From Pseudomonadota bacterium (GTDB taxonomy: Bacteria > Pseudomonadota > Gammaproteobacteria > Xanthomonadales > Xanthomonadaceae): a stretch of DNA of 25,964 bases. The position numbers and the translations under genes are program-made. Location of the stretch: the NCBI GenBank assembly GCA_023461075.1, contig JAEWNY010000020.1, positions 1 to 25,964 on the forward strand, written 5' to 3'. The notes below the pieces were generated by a model, which searched no databases, was not told the origin of the DNA, and was given only the letters and a program-made list of their open reading frames with translations. Each line of letters opens with the position of its first letter. Position 1 is the stretch's first letter. Shown here piece by piece: positions 1 to 7,933 of this stretch.

Positions 1-273
1 CAGCAGCCGGTCGTAGCGCTCGACGGTCTTGAGCTCCAGGCGCATGGCCATGAAGGCGAGCACGCCGCCCAGGCCCATGAACACCACGTGGCGGACCAGG
101 AAATAGTGCTGGCCCACGCCCAGCTCCACGCCGATGGCGATCGCGCTCGCTCCGACCATGACGATGCCGAGCGCGGCCAGCGCCAGCGCGGCGCCGAGCA
201 TCCACGGGTCGTAGCGCCCGCCGATGGATTCGAGGCGGACGGCCTGACGGCTGCGGTCGTGGGGCCTGTCCAT
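1..273 (-). CDS. ftsW: FtsW, lipid II-polymerising SEDS glycosyltransferase (N-terminal part, cut by window edge)
   Basis: FtsW is the septal peptidoglycan polymerase of the SEDS family; it works with FtsI (PBP3) in the inner membrane at the division site. Only the first 91 codons are in the window, and the frame stays open to base 1. The start ATG (273-271) shares its A with the mraY stop, giving TGATG, so translation is probably coupled. The visible protein has a basic, cytoplasmic N-terminus of about 20 residues, a first membrane segment at about 24-44 (WMLGAALALAALGIVMVGAS), then a conserved-looking FLVRHVVFMGLGG stretch starting a second segment, followed by RLELKTVERYDRLL. This matches the usual start of FtsW. 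Its direct position after mraY, without murD, fits Xanthomonadaceae. RodA is the main alternative by sequence, but the gene order favours FtsW. Confidence 0.88.
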   Translation of the reverse strand, partial: MDRPHDRSRQAVRLESIGGRYDPWMLGAALALAALGIVMVGASAIAIGVELGVGQHYFLVRHVVFMGLGGVLAFMAMRLELKTVERYDRLL

Positions 274-1361
274 CAGCGCACCTTCAGCGTGGCCAGGCCG
301 ACCAGGACGAGGATCACCGAGATGATCCAGAAGCGCACGATCACGCGCGGCTCCGGCCAGCCCTTGAGCTCGAAATGGTGGTGGATGGGCGCCATGCGGA
401 ACACGCGCTTGCCGGTGAGCTTGAAGCTGGCGACCTGGATCATCACCGACAGCGTCTCGATGACGAAGATGCCGCCCATCACCACCAGCACCAGCTCCTG
501 GCGCACGATCACCGCGATGGTGCCGAGCACGGCGCCCAGCGCCAGCGCGCCGATGTCGCCCATGAACACCATCGCCGGATAGGTGTTGAACCAGAGGAAA
601 CCGAGGCCGGCGCCGGCGATCGCCGTGCACACGATCAACAGTTCACCGGCACCGGGCACTGCGGGGATCTGCAGGTACTTGGAGAATTCCGCGTGGCCCG
701 AGGCATAGGCGAATACGCCCAGCGCGCAGGCGACCAGCACCGTCGGCATGATCGCCAGGCCATCCAGGCCGTCGGTCAGGTTGACCGCGTTGGAGAACCC
801 GACGATCCAGAAGTAGGCGATCGCGACGAAGCTGATGCCGACCAGCGGCAAGGCGACCGACTTGAACAGCGGCAGGTAGAAGGTGGTCGCCGCCGGCACG
901 TCGGCAAAGGCATACAGGTAGATGCCAGCCGCGAGGCCGAGCAGCGACTGCAGCGCGTACTTGGTGCGCGAGCGCATGCCGTTGGGATCGCGCTTGACGA
1001 TCTTGATCCAGTCGTCCCACCAACCGATCGCGCCGAAGCCGACCATCACCACCAGCACCACCCAGACGTATTTGTTGCGCAGGTCGCCCCAGAGCAGCAC
1101 CGCGGCGAGGATCGTCAGCAGGATCAGCGCGCCGCCCATCGTCGGCGTACCCGCCTTGGAGAAATGCGATTGCGGGCCGTCGGTGCGGATCGGCTGGCCG
1201 CCGCTCTTGAGCCCGGCCAGGTAGCGGATCACGTGCGGGCCCCACCACAGCGACAGCGCCAGCGCGGTCAACGCTGAGAGGATCGCGCGAAAGGTGAGGT
1301 ACTGGAACAGGCCGAAGTGGCTTTGCAGCTGCTCCAGCCAGCGGAACAATTCAAGCAACAT
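273..1361 (-). CDS. mraY: MraY, phospho-MurNAc-pentapeptide translocase
   Basis: MraY transfers phospho-MurNAc-pentapeptide from UDP to undecaprenyl phosphate, making lipid I at the inner membrane. The 362-residue product has the family's usual length (E. coli about 360). It starts MLLELFRWLEQ, as MraY proteins do. It carries the substrate-binding stretches HFSKAGTPTMGG and the aspartate-rich GWWDDWIKIVKRDPNG, NAVNLTDGLDGLA, and FMGDIGALALG, followed by the HHHFELKGW motif near the C-terminus. About ten hydrophobic segments are spread along it. The ATG at 1361 overlaps the last 11 bases of murF, and its stop overlaps the ftsW start by one base. A longer open frame upstream of 1361 is out-of-frame murF sequence and was discarded. 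In most proteobacteria murD would follow; here ftsW follows directly. Confidence 0.97.
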   Translation of the reverse strand: MLLELFRWLEQLQSHFGLFQYLTFRAILSALTALALSLWWGPHVIRYLAGLKSGGQPIRTDGPQSHFSKAGTPTMGGALILLTILAAVLLWGDLRNKYVWVVLVVMVGFGAIGWWDDWIKIVKRDPNGMRSRTKYALQSLLGLAAGIYLYAFADVPAATTFYLPLFKSVALPLVGISFVAIAYFWIVGFSNAVNLTDGLDGLAIMPTVLVACALGVFAYASGHAEFSKYLQIPAVPGAGELLIVCTAIAGAGLGFLWFNTYPAMVFMGDIGALALGAVLGTIAVIVRQELVLVVMGGIFVIETLSVMIQVASFKLTGKRVFRMAPIHHHFELKGWPEPRVIVRFWIISVILVLVGLATLKVR

Positions 1362-2724
1362 CGTTGGTGCCCTCCCCTTGCAGCGCGGCCACCACGCGAT
1401 CCATCGCGCTGCCGCGCGATCCCTTGACCAGCACGCGCACGCCTTCGCGGAGGCCGCCGCGTAGCGCCTCGGCCATCGCTTCGTGGCTCTCGAAACGATG
1501 GGCGCCTTCGCCGAACGCATCCGCCGCATGCCCGGCGAGCGAGCCGAGCGCATACAACCGCGCGATGCCGGCGGCCTTGGCGCGACGCCCGACTTCCGCG
1601 TGCAGCGCGACTTCGTCGGCGCCCAGCTCGCGCATGTCGCCGAGTACCAGCCACGCCTCGCCGCCACCGGAAGCGAGCGTGTCGATCGCGGCATGCGTGG
1701 AACCGGGGTTGGCGTTGTAACTGTCGTCGATCAGTTCGGCGCCACTGGCCAGCCGTTGCGCGACTCCCCGGCCTGCGACCGGACGCGCGGCTTCGAGACC
1801 CGCCTTGACCTGGTCGATGTCGATACCCGCGGCGAGCGTCATGGCTGCCGCAGCCAGTGCGTTGGCGATGTTGTGGCGTCCGGGCAACGCCAGGGTGATG
1901 TCGGCATCGCCCGCCGGAGTGACCAGGCGGAAACGCGAACCCTGGCGATCGAGCTGGATGTCGCGGGCCTGGATGTCGGAACTGGCCTCCAGGCCGAAGC
2001 GCAGGATGCGATGGCCGTGCGCGCGTTCGGCGAAATACGGCGCGAAGGCATCGTCTGCATTGATCACGGCGATGCCGTCGCTGCCGAGCGCGTCGTAGAT
2101 CGCCGCCTTGGTGTCGGCCACGTTCAACAGCGTGCCCATGCGTTCAAGGTGCGCCGGCGCGATGTTGTTCACCAGGGCAACATCCGGCCTCACGATGTCG
2201 GTCAGGTACTTGATGTCGCCGGGCTTGCCCGCGCCCATCTCGTAGACCGCGAAGCGCGCCTCGTCCGGCGCATCGATCAGCGCCAGCGGCAAGCCGATCT
2301 CGTTGTTGAAGTTGCCGGGATTGGCATAGGCGCCGCCGGCCTGCTGCAGGATCGACAGCAGCAGGCTCTTCACGCTGGTCTTGCCATTGCTGCCGGTCAC
2401 CGCGAAGACGCGGGTGGCGCGCTCGCGCTGCATCCCGCGCGCGAAGGCCGCCAAAGCAAGTTGGGTATCGGCGACGATGATCTGCGGGATCGCGGCATCG
2501 TCCTCTTCCGATACCAATGCGGCGACCGCACCGCGCGCGGCAGCATCGGCGACATGCGCATGGCCATCGAAGTTCTCGCCCTTGAGCGCGACGAACAGCA
2601 GCGCGCGGCCTGTCGCGTCCGGCAACTTGCGGGTATCGGTGGCGACGCCATCGACCGTGGCGTCATCGCCGAGCAACCTTCCGCCGGCCAGCTGCGCGAT
2701 CCGCGAGAGCGCCATCGCCTTCAT
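1351..2724 (-). CDS. murF: MurF, UDP-MurNAc-tripeptide:D-Ala-D-Ala ligase
   Basis: MurF adds D-alanyl-D-alanine to the UDP-MurNAc tripeptide in the cytoplasm, the last soluble step before MraY. The 457-residue protein has the Mur ligase three-domain layout: an N-terminal UDP-binding domain, a central ATPase domain with the P-loop GSNGKTS at about 111-117, and a C-terminal domain starting around the DDSYNANPGS motif. An EMGAGKPGDI stretch typical of MurF lies after the P-loop. The ATG overlaps the murE stop as ATGA. A second in-frame ATG lies three codons on (MALSRIAQ) and could be used instead; the first was kept because of the ATGA overlap. The stop lies 11 bases inside mraY. Confidence 0.96.
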   Translation of the reverse strand: MKAMALSRIAQLAGGRLLGDDATVDGVATDTRKLPDATGRALLFVALKGENFDGHAHVADAAARGAVAALVSEEDDAAIPQIIVADTQLALAAFARGMQRERATRVFAVTGSNGKTSVKSLLLSILQQAGGAYANPGNFNNEIGLPLALIDAPDEARFAVYEMGAGKPGDIKYLTDIVRPDVALVNNIAPAHLERMGTLLNVADTKAAIYDALGSDGIAVINADDAFAPYFAERAHGHRILRFGLEASSDIQARDIQLDRQGSRFRLVTPAGDADITLALPGRHNIANALAAAAMTLAAGIDIDQVKAGLEAARPVAGRGVAQRLASGAELIDDSYNANPGSTHAAIDTLASGGGEAWLVLGDMRELGADEVALHAEVGRRAKAAGIARLYALGSLAGHAADAFGEGAHRFESHEAMAEALRGGLREGVRVLVKGSRGSAMDRVVAALQGEGTNDVA

Positions 2725-4190
2725 GCGCGCACCTCCAGCACCGAGCGCGCGACCGCCATGTCGTCGAAGTCGTGCTTGACGCCCGCGACTTCCTGGTAGC
2801 TCTCATGCCCCTTGCCGGCGATCAGCACGATGTCGTCGGCGCCGGCCGCGTCGATCGCGCGGGTGATCGCGGCGCGACGATCGCGCAGCACGATCGCGCG
2901 TTCGGGATGGGCGAAGCCGGAGACGATGTCGGCGACGATGCCATCCCCATCTTCGCCACGCGGGTTGTCGTCGGTGACGATGACGGTTTCCGACAATCGC
3001 TCGGCGATCGCCGCCATCTGCGGACGCTTGCCGGTGTCGCGCTCGCCACCGCAACCGAACACGCAGGTCAATCCGCCCTCCAGGTGCGCGCGCAGCGACT
3101 CCAGCGCCTGCTGCAACGGATCGGGCTTGTGCGAATAGTCGATCACCACCAACGGCAGCACGCCATCGCCGCCGAGACGGTTCATGCGCCCGGCGACCGG
3201 CTGCAGGACTTCCAGCACATCGACGGTCTCGTCGAAGCCGCGGCCCTCGGCCAGCAGTACGCCCGCCACGGTGAGCAGGTTGTCGATGTTGAATCGGCCG
3301 AGCAGGGCCGACTGCACGCGCCGGCTGCGCTCGCCGATGCGCAGGACGAAGCCGATCCCGCGCGCATCCAGTACCACGTTCGTTGCGGCGACGTCGGCAT
3401 TCGCATCGCCCGACGCCGAAATACCGATGCCCCGCACGGCGGGCAGCGTCTTGATCAGGTGGGCGCCGAATGCGTCGTCGATATTGATGACGGCCGCCTT
3501 CAAGCTATCGCGCGCGAACAGCTTGGCCTTCGCCGCGCCATAGCTTTCCATGTCGCCGTGGTAATCGAGGTGGTCGCGGGTGAGGTTGGTGAACACCGCG
3601 ATGTCGTAGTGCACGCCATCCACGCGCCCTTGGTCGAGTGCATGCGAGCTGACCTCCATCGCCACGGCGCGCGCCCCGGCATCACGCAGGCCGGCCAGCA
3701 TGGCGTGCATCGGCAGCACCAGCGGCGTGGTGAATCCGGTCGCGACTTCGGCACCATGCAGGCCGACGCCGAGCGTGCCGATCGTTCCGGTGCGCGCACC
3801 CAACTTTTCCAATGCCTGCGCGATCAACTGCACGGTGGACGTCTTGCCGCTGGTGCCGGTGACCCCGACCATCGTCATCGACTTCGACGGCGCGCCGTGG
3901 AAGGCATCACCCATGGCGCCGAGGCGTGCACGCAGGCCCGGTACCGCGATGGCATCAGCCGGTGCGGGCAAGTCGGCTGGCGCCGTTGGCTCGAACAGGA
4001 TCGCCGCTGCGCCACGCTCGCGCGCCTGCTCGACGAAACCCAGACCGTGCGCGCCGAAACCGGCGATCGCGACGAAGGCATCGCCCGGGCGGATTTCGCG
4101 GCTGTCCATCACCAGTCCCGAGACTTCCAGATCGGCGCGAATGCCGCCGATATCCGGTAGCAAGGCAGCGAGCTTCATCGACCGGCTCAT
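2721..4190 (-). CDS. murE: MurE, UDP-MurNAc-L-Ala-D-Glu:meso-diaminopimelate ligase
   Basis: MurE attaches the third stem-peptide residue in the cytoplasm. The 489-residue protein has the Mur ligase P-loop TGTSGKTS at about 111-118, the TNLTRDHLDYH motif of the ATPase domain at about 201-211, and the C-terminal DNPR motif at about 408-411. DNPR is the established signature for meso-diaminopimelate selection, as opposed to lysine in Gram-positive MurE. A GKGHESYQ stretch close to the C-terminus is also typical. The protein therefore predicts DAP-type peptidoglycan. Both ends overlap neighbours as ATGA (ftsI stop/murE start and murE stop/murF start), which supports one polycistron. Confidence 0.97.
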   Translation of the reverse strand: MSRSMKLAALLPDIGGIRADLEVSGLVMDSREIRPGDAFVAIAGFGAHGLGFVEQARERGAAAILFEPTAPADLPAPADAIAVPGLRARLGAMGDAFHGAPSKSMTMVGVTGTSGKTSTVQLIAQALEKLGARTGTIGTLGVGLHGAEVATGFTTPLVLPMHAMLAGLRDAGARAVAMEVSSHALDQGRVDGVHYDIAVFTNLTRDHLDYHGDMESYGAAKAKLFARDSLKAAVINIDDAFGAHLIKTLPAVRGIGISASGDANADVAATNVVLDARGIGFVLRIGERSRRVQSALLGRFNIDNLLTVAGVLLAEGRGFDETVDVLEVLQPVAGRMNRLGGDGVLPLVVIDYSHKPDPLQQALESLRAHLEGGLTCVFGCGGERDTGKRPQMAAIAERLSETVIVTDDNPRGEDGDGIVADIVSGFAHPERAIVLRDRRAAITRAIDAAGADDIVLIAGKGHESYQEVAGVKHDFDDMAVARSVLEVRA

Positions 4191-6079
4191 CGCACCGCCT
4201 CCAGCGGTTCGGGCAGCGGCGTGGGCAGGGCCGAACTCGGGGTTGCCGGCCTCGCCACATCCCTATCCGCATCAAGGGCCGCGCCCGGTGCGATCGGCGC
4301 GGCCGCCACGCGCGGGCCCAACTCACCCTTGGCCTGCGCCGCGATCCATGTCTCGATGTCGTCGGGCGGCACGTCCTGCAGGCGCAGCACGCCTTCTATC
4401 ACGTTGTGGAACACCGGTGCCGCGACCAGGCCACCGAAGTAGGAACCCTTGCTGGGATCGTTGACCGCCACCACCATCGCGTAGCGCGGATTGGCGACCG
4501 GCACCAGCCCGGCGAAGTAGGACACGTAGCGCCGGGAGTATCCACCGCCGCTGGCCTTGCGCGCGGTGCCGGTCTTGCCGGCGACGTGGTAACCCAGCAC
4601 CGCGGCCTGGGTCGCGGTGCCGCCTTTCTCGGTGACCGTCTGCATCATCCGCACGATGCTGTGCGCCAGCTCCGGCGTGATTACCTGCTTGCGCTCGCCC
4701 TGCTCGCCGCGGATGAAAGTCGGGCGGATCGAGACGCCATCGTTGCCCAGCGTCGCGTAGGCATGCGCGATCTGCATCGGCGTGGCGTTCAGCCCGTAGC
4801 CGTAGGACATGGTCTGCTTGGTGGTACCGCTCCAGCTGCCCGGCTGCGGGAACAGGCCGGCGGCTTCGCCCGGGAAACCGATCCCGGTGCGCTGCCCGTA
4901 ACCGAAGCGACGGAAGAAATCGTAGAGCTGCTGGTTGCTCAACTTCTTCGCGATCAGCGAGACGCCGACGTTCGAGCTCTTCTGGATCACGCCGGTGGTA
5001 TCGAGCACGCCATAGTTGTGGTGGTCGGTGGTGCGGTATCTGCCGTTGGCGATCCAGCCGGGGTTGGTGTTGAAACTGGTACGCGCATCGATGACGCCAG
5101 CCTCGATGCCGGCGGCGACGGTCAGCGGCTTGATCGTCGAGCCCGGCTCGAGCAGGTCGGTGAGCGCGCGGTTGCGATGCGCCTCGCGATTGGCGCTGCC
5201 GACGTTGTTGGGATTGAACGACGGCAGGTTGGCCATCGCCAGGACCTCGCCGGTCTCGACATCCAGCACGACCGCCGAACCACTGGACGCACCGCTCTGC
5301 TCGAGCATCGCCTTCAATTCGCGATAGGTGAGGTATTGGATGCGGCGATCGATGGTGAGCTGCAGATCCTTGCCGGGCTGGGCCGCGCGCAGCAGGTCGA
5401 CGTTCTCGACGATGCGGCCGCGGTTGTCGCGGATCACTCGCTTGAGACCGGGCTTTCCGCGCAACCACTCGTCCAGCGCCAGCTCCACGCCTTCCTGGCC
5501 GTAGTCGTCGACGTTGGTGAAGCCGAGCACATGCGCAAACGCCTCACCCTGCGGATAGAAGCGACGGAACTCGCGCTGCGAATACACGCCCGGGATGCCA
5601 AGTGCGACCACGCGATGGGCGAGCGACGGATTCATCCGCCGCTTGATCCAGAGGAACTCCTTGTCCGCCTTCTGCGACACCCGGCGGCGCAACTCGTCCT
5701 CGTTGAGCTCCAGGGCCTGCGCAAGCCTGCGGATGCCGGCAGGCGACTTCGACAGTTCCTGCGGATTCGCCCAGACCGATTCGACCGGCGTGGAGACGGC
5801 CAGCGGCTCGCCATTGCGGTCGCTGATCATCCCGCGCGTGGTGGCGATCTCGACCTCGCGCTGGAAGCGCTCGTCGCCCTGCTGCTGATAGAACTCGTGG
5901 TTGACCAGCTGCAGATTCACCGCACGTCCCACCAGCGCCATCGCGCACAAGGCCAAGCCGCCACCCACCAGCAGGATGCGCTTGCGCACATCGAATCCCT
6001 GCCGGCCCTGCATGCGTGGACGCTCGCGGCGCGGTTCACTCGCGGAGCGACGCGGATCGCGGCGATCGAAGACGTTCAT
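4187..6079 (-). CDS. ftsI: FtsI (PBP3), septal peptidoglycan D,D-transpeptidase
   Basis: FtsI is the class B penicillin-binding protein that cross-links septal peptidoglycan together with FtsW. The 630-residue protein has a basic cytoplasmic N-terminus (about 1-34), one membrane anchor at about 35-52 (ILLVGGGLALCAMALVG), the PBP dimerisation region starting near RGMISDRNG (82-90), and the transpeptidase domain. The active-site motifs are all present: STIK at about 314-317 (nucleophile Ser314), SSN at about 368-370, and KTGT at about 502-505. The protein is about 40 residues longer than the E. coli enzyme because of a Pro/Ala-rich, probably disordered periplasmic tail after about residue 590. 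It is joined to ftsL and murE by ATGA overlaps. Confidence 0.97.
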   Translation of the reverse strand: MNVFDRRDPRRSASEPRRERPRMQGRQGFDVRKRILLVGGGLALCAMALVGRAVNLQLVNHEFYQQQGDERFQREVEIATTRGMISDRNGEPLAVSTPVESVWANPQELSKSPAGIRRLAQALELNEDELRRRVSQKADKEFLWIKRRMNPSLAHRVVALGIPGVYSQREFRRFYPQGEAFAHVLGFTNVDDYGQEGVELALDEWLRGKPGLKRVIRDNRGRIVENVDLLRAAQPGKDLQLTIDRRIQYLTYRELKAMLEQSGASSGSAVVLDVETGEVLAMANLPSFNPNNVGSANREAHRNRALTDLLEPGSTIKPLTVAAGIEAGVIDARTSFNTNPGWIANGRYRTTDHHNYGVLDTTGVIQKSSNVGVSLIAKKLSNQQLYDFFRRFGYGQRTGIGFPGEAAGLFPQPGSWSGTTKQTMSYGYGLNATPMQIAHAYATLGNDGVSIRPTFIRGEQGERKQVITPELAHSIVRMMQTVTEKGGTATQAAVLGYHVAGKTGTARKASGGGYSRRYVSYFAGLVPVANPRYAMVVAVNDPSKGSYFGGLVAAPVFHNVIEGVLRLQDVPPDDIETWIAAQAKGELGPRVAAAPIAPGAALDADRDVARPATPSSALPTPLPEPLEAVR

Positions 6080-6342
6080 CGGCGCACCACCACGATCTGG
6101 TCGGCTTGCGGCAGCACCATCCCGAGTCGCTCGCGCGCGGTGCGGTCGATCAACGTGCTTTCGGCCCAGGTGGCCTGCTCCAGCTGCAGGCGGCTGAACT
6201 CGACGTTCAATTCGTCGCGGACCTTTTCAAGGCGATTGATCTCGACAAAGGCCTGGCGATGGCGATGCCGCGCCATCACCACGCCCACCGCACTGGCGAT
6301 GTCGAGGGCGAGCAGCAGTCCAACGAGGAAGCGCAGGCTCAT
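6076..6342 (-). CDS. ftsL: FtsL, divisome membrane protein
   Basis: FtsL is a small bitopic protein that, with FtsB and FtsQ, activates the FtsW-FtsI pair at the septum. The 88-residue product has a membrane segment right at the N-terminus (about 4-22, RFLVGLLLALDIASAVGVV). A periplasmic coiled-coil-like helix follows (RLEKVRDELNVEFSRLQLEQATWA), then the conserved ARERLGMVLPQADQIVVV end that FtsL proteins share. The ATG at 6342 overlaps the rsmH stop as ATGA, and the FtsL stop overlaps ftsI as ATGA. The open frame continues further upstream inside rsmH, but that part is antisense-like noise in another frame, so the coupled start was chosen. Identity rests on position, size and topology, because FtsL sequences are weakly conserved. 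Confidence 0.93.
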   Translation of the reverse strand: MSLRFLVGLLLALDIASAVGVVMARHRHRQAFVEINRLEKVRDELNVEFSRLQLEQATWAESTLIDRTARERLGMVLPQADQIVVVRR

Positions 6343-7292
6343 GCCGTCTCCCCCAGTTTCTCGGCGACGCGCAGCACCGCGCTGCGCGCGCGCGGGTTGG
6401 CGCGGACTTCGGCGTCGTCGCCCTTGATCGCACCGCCGACCAGCTTCAGGGTCGGACGGAACTCGGCCTGCTGCGGCAGCCGGCGATCGGTCGGCGGCGC
6501 TTTCGCCTTGGCCGCCATGAAACGCTTGACGATGCGGTCTTCCAGCGAGTGGAAGCTGATTACCGCCAGCCGGCCCTCGGGCTTGAGCGCTTCGTGCGCG
6601 GCGGCGAGGCCGGCCTCGAGGTCCTCGAGCTCCCGGTTGATGTGGATGCGGATCGCCTGGAAGCTGCGCGTCGCCGGGTGGATGCCGTCCTTGCCACGCG
6701 GCATCACCGAGGCGATCAACCCGGCCAACTCCAGCGTGCGGGTGATCGGCGCCTCGGCGCGACGCGCGACGATCGCGCGGGCGATGCGCCGGCTCATGCG
6801 TTCCTCGCCATAGGTCCACAACACGTCGGCGATTTCGCGCTCGTCGGCGGCGTTCAACCAATCCGCCGCGCTGGGGCCGCGCGAGTCATCCATGCGCATG
6901 TCGAGCGGGCCGTCCTTGCCGAACGAGAACCCGCGTTCGGCGACATCCAGCTGTGGCGAGGAGACACCGAGGTCGAACAACACGCCATCGAGCCCGTTCG
7001 AAGCGGCATCCCAACGACCCAGTTCGGCAAAGCTGCCGTGGTGGATCGACACGCGCGGGTCTGTGGCGAAACGCGCCTCGGCCTCGGCGATCGCGGTCGG
7101 GTCCTTGTCCATGACCAGCAGGCGGCCGTCGTCGCCCAGTTGCGACAGGACGCCCGCGGCGTGGCCGCCACGACCGAAGGTGCCATCCAGATAGATGCCG
7201 TCGGCACGCACGCGCAAACCGGCCAGCACCTGCGCGTACAACACCGGGAGATGCGACGGGTTGGGCGATGCGGCGGCGCTCGCCGCGCTCAC
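6339..7292 (-). CDS. rsmH: RsmH (MraW), 16S rRNA m4C1402 methyltransferase
   Basis: RsmH methylates N4 of cytidine 1402 in the decoding centre of 16S rRNA using S-adenosylmethionine. The 317-residue protein begins with a short Ala/Ser-rich lead, then HLPVLYAQVLAGL. The SAM-binding loop GTFGRGGH lies at about 37-44. Further family motifs are FDLGVSSPQLDVAERGFSF, the DMRMD stretch, and SFHSLEDRIVKRF near the C-terminal third. The start is a GTG at 7292 that overlaps the mraZ stop as GTGA. No ATG is available before the conserved HLPVLY block. The gene is second in the dcw operon, its standard place. Confidence 0.96.
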   Translation of the reverse strand: MSAASAAASPNPSHLPVLYAQVLAGLRVRADGIYLDGTFGRGGHAAGVLSQLGDDGRLLVMDKDPTAIAEAEARFATDPRVSIHHGSFAELGRWDAASNGLDGVLFDLGVSSPQLDVAERGFSFGKDGPLDMRMDDSRGPSAADWLNAADEREIADVLWTYGEERMSRRIARAIVARRAEAPITRTLELAGLIASVMPRGKDGIHPATRSFQAIRIHINRELEDLEAGLAAAHEALKPEGRLAVISFHSLEDRIVKRFMAAKAKAPPTDRRLPQQAEFRPTLKLVGGAIKGDDAEVRANPRARSAVLRVAEKLGETA

Positions 7293-7735
7293 AAACGCAA
7301 CTCCATCATCTGCGGGCTAATGTTGCCGTCGCCCAGGGTCTGCCGGATCTGCGCGTGGTGGGCCTGCTCGCTCCACAACTCCAGCTTGTTGCCCATGCCG
7401 AGCAACACCGCTTTCTTCTCGATGCCGACCGCGGCGCGATGACTGGCTGGGATGGAGATGCGGCCACTGCCGTCGGGCTCCACGATCGCCGCGGAACCGA
7501 CCAGCATGCGCTGCAGGCGACGATGATCGGGATACACGGTCGGCAACGCGTTGACTTGGTCGCGCGCCTTCTCCCACTCCCCATGCGGATACAGGAACAG
7601 GCTGCCGCCCTCGAAGGGGTTGTAGGTGATCACCAACCGGTTGCCACACTCCGCCGCCACCTGCTCGCGCAAGGCGGTGGGAATGGTCAGACGACCCTTG
7701 TCGTCGATCGTGATGGCGGTCTCACCCTGGAACAT
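7289..7735 (-). CDS. mraZ: MraZ, transcriptional regulator of the dcw operon
   Basis: MraZ is an AbrB-fold DNA-binding protein that forms rings and represses its own dcw operon in E. coli. The 148-residue protein has the two tandem SpoVT/AbrB-like half-domains: the first around ITIDDKGRLTIPTALRE (about 9-25), the second around EPDGSGRISIPASHR (about 87-101). The length is normal. The ATG at 7735 lies about 77 bases downstream of the predicted transcription start near 7812. No strong Shine-Dalgarno sequence is visible. It is the first gene of the cell-division cluster, and likely operator repeats sit in its promoter (see 7785-7819). Confidence 0.96.
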   Translation of the reverse strand: MFQGETAITIDDKGRLTIPTALREQVAAECGNRLVITYNPFEGGSLFLYPHGEWEKARDQVNALPTVYPDHRRLQRMLVGSAAIVEPDGSGRISIPASHRAAVGIEKKAVLLGMGNKLELWSEQAHHAQIRQTLGDGNISPQMMELRL

Positions 7736-7784
7736 TGCGGCAGGCGGCGTTGGTCCGTTGGAGGGGCATCAGGATGACACAGGA

Positions 7785-7819
7785 AACCACAAATTCCCCG
7801 GATATCCCACTTACCGCCA
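7785..7819 (-). promoter_or_regulatory. Predicted MraZ operator: four TGG-type repeats at 10-bp spacing
   Basis: On the minus strand TGGCG (7819-7815), TGGGA (7809-7805), GGGGA (7799-7795) and TGGTT (7789-7785) are each separated by exactly five bases. E. coli MraZ is known to bind TGGGN repeats with five-base spacing next to its own promoter. The array starts at the last base of the -10 box and covers the predicted start site, a suitable place for autorepression. Only the second repeat matches TGGGN fully, so binding strength is uncertain. Confidence 0.55.
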
Positions 7820-7847
7820 CGATAGGATTCGCCCACAGCCCTGTCAA
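7819..7847 (-). promoter_or_regulatory. Predicted sigma-70 promoter of the dcw operon (Pmra)
   Basis: On the minus strand a perfect -35 box TTGACA (7847-7842) is followed, after exactly 17 bases, by TATCGT (7824-7819), a 4/6 match to the -10 consensus. A run of seven A's on the same strand (7868-7862) lies about 15 bases upstream of the -35 box, where an UP element would sit. The predicted start point is near 7812, giving a leader of about 77 bases before mraZ. This is the best promoter-like sequence in the window. Confidence 0.75.
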
Positions 7848-7916
7848 CAGGTTTCGACCGGTTTTTTTCCAATTCCGTCAATGACTTGCAGCAAACTTGA
7901 GAAGTTGGACGAAGGT

Positions 7917-7925
7917 TTATCCACA
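7917..7925 (+). promoter_or_regulatory. Perfect DnaA box (TTATCCACA)
   Basis: The 9-mer equals the consensus high-affinity DnaA site. It lies about 70 bases upstream of the -35 box of the dcw promoter. In GC-rich DNA such an AT-leaning 9-mer is unexpected by chance. No other clear box was noticed nearby, and no dnaA/dnaN genes are present, so it does not mark an origin. It could titrate DnaA or let DnaA act as a transcription regulator of dcw; this is inference. Confidence 0.5.
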
Positions 7926-7933
7926 AGCCTTTG

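Noticed and set aside
3926..6427. A very long open frame on the plus strand opposite murE, ftsI and ftsL
   Set aside because: Its translation is Arg/His/Asp-rich with no family motif. It is the mirror of a GC-rich coding region whose other strand encodes clear Mur and Fts proteins.
7862..7868. Run of seven T's on the plus strand as an intrinsic terminator
   Set aside because: No plus-strand gene ends before it and the preceding stem is only three to five bases. Its position fits an A-tract upstream of the minus-strand promoter better.
7917..7925. DnaA box considered as part of a replication origin
   Set aside because: Only a single box was noticed, with no cluster of boxes, no AT-rich unwinding region of useful length, and no dnaA, dnaN or gidA genes.
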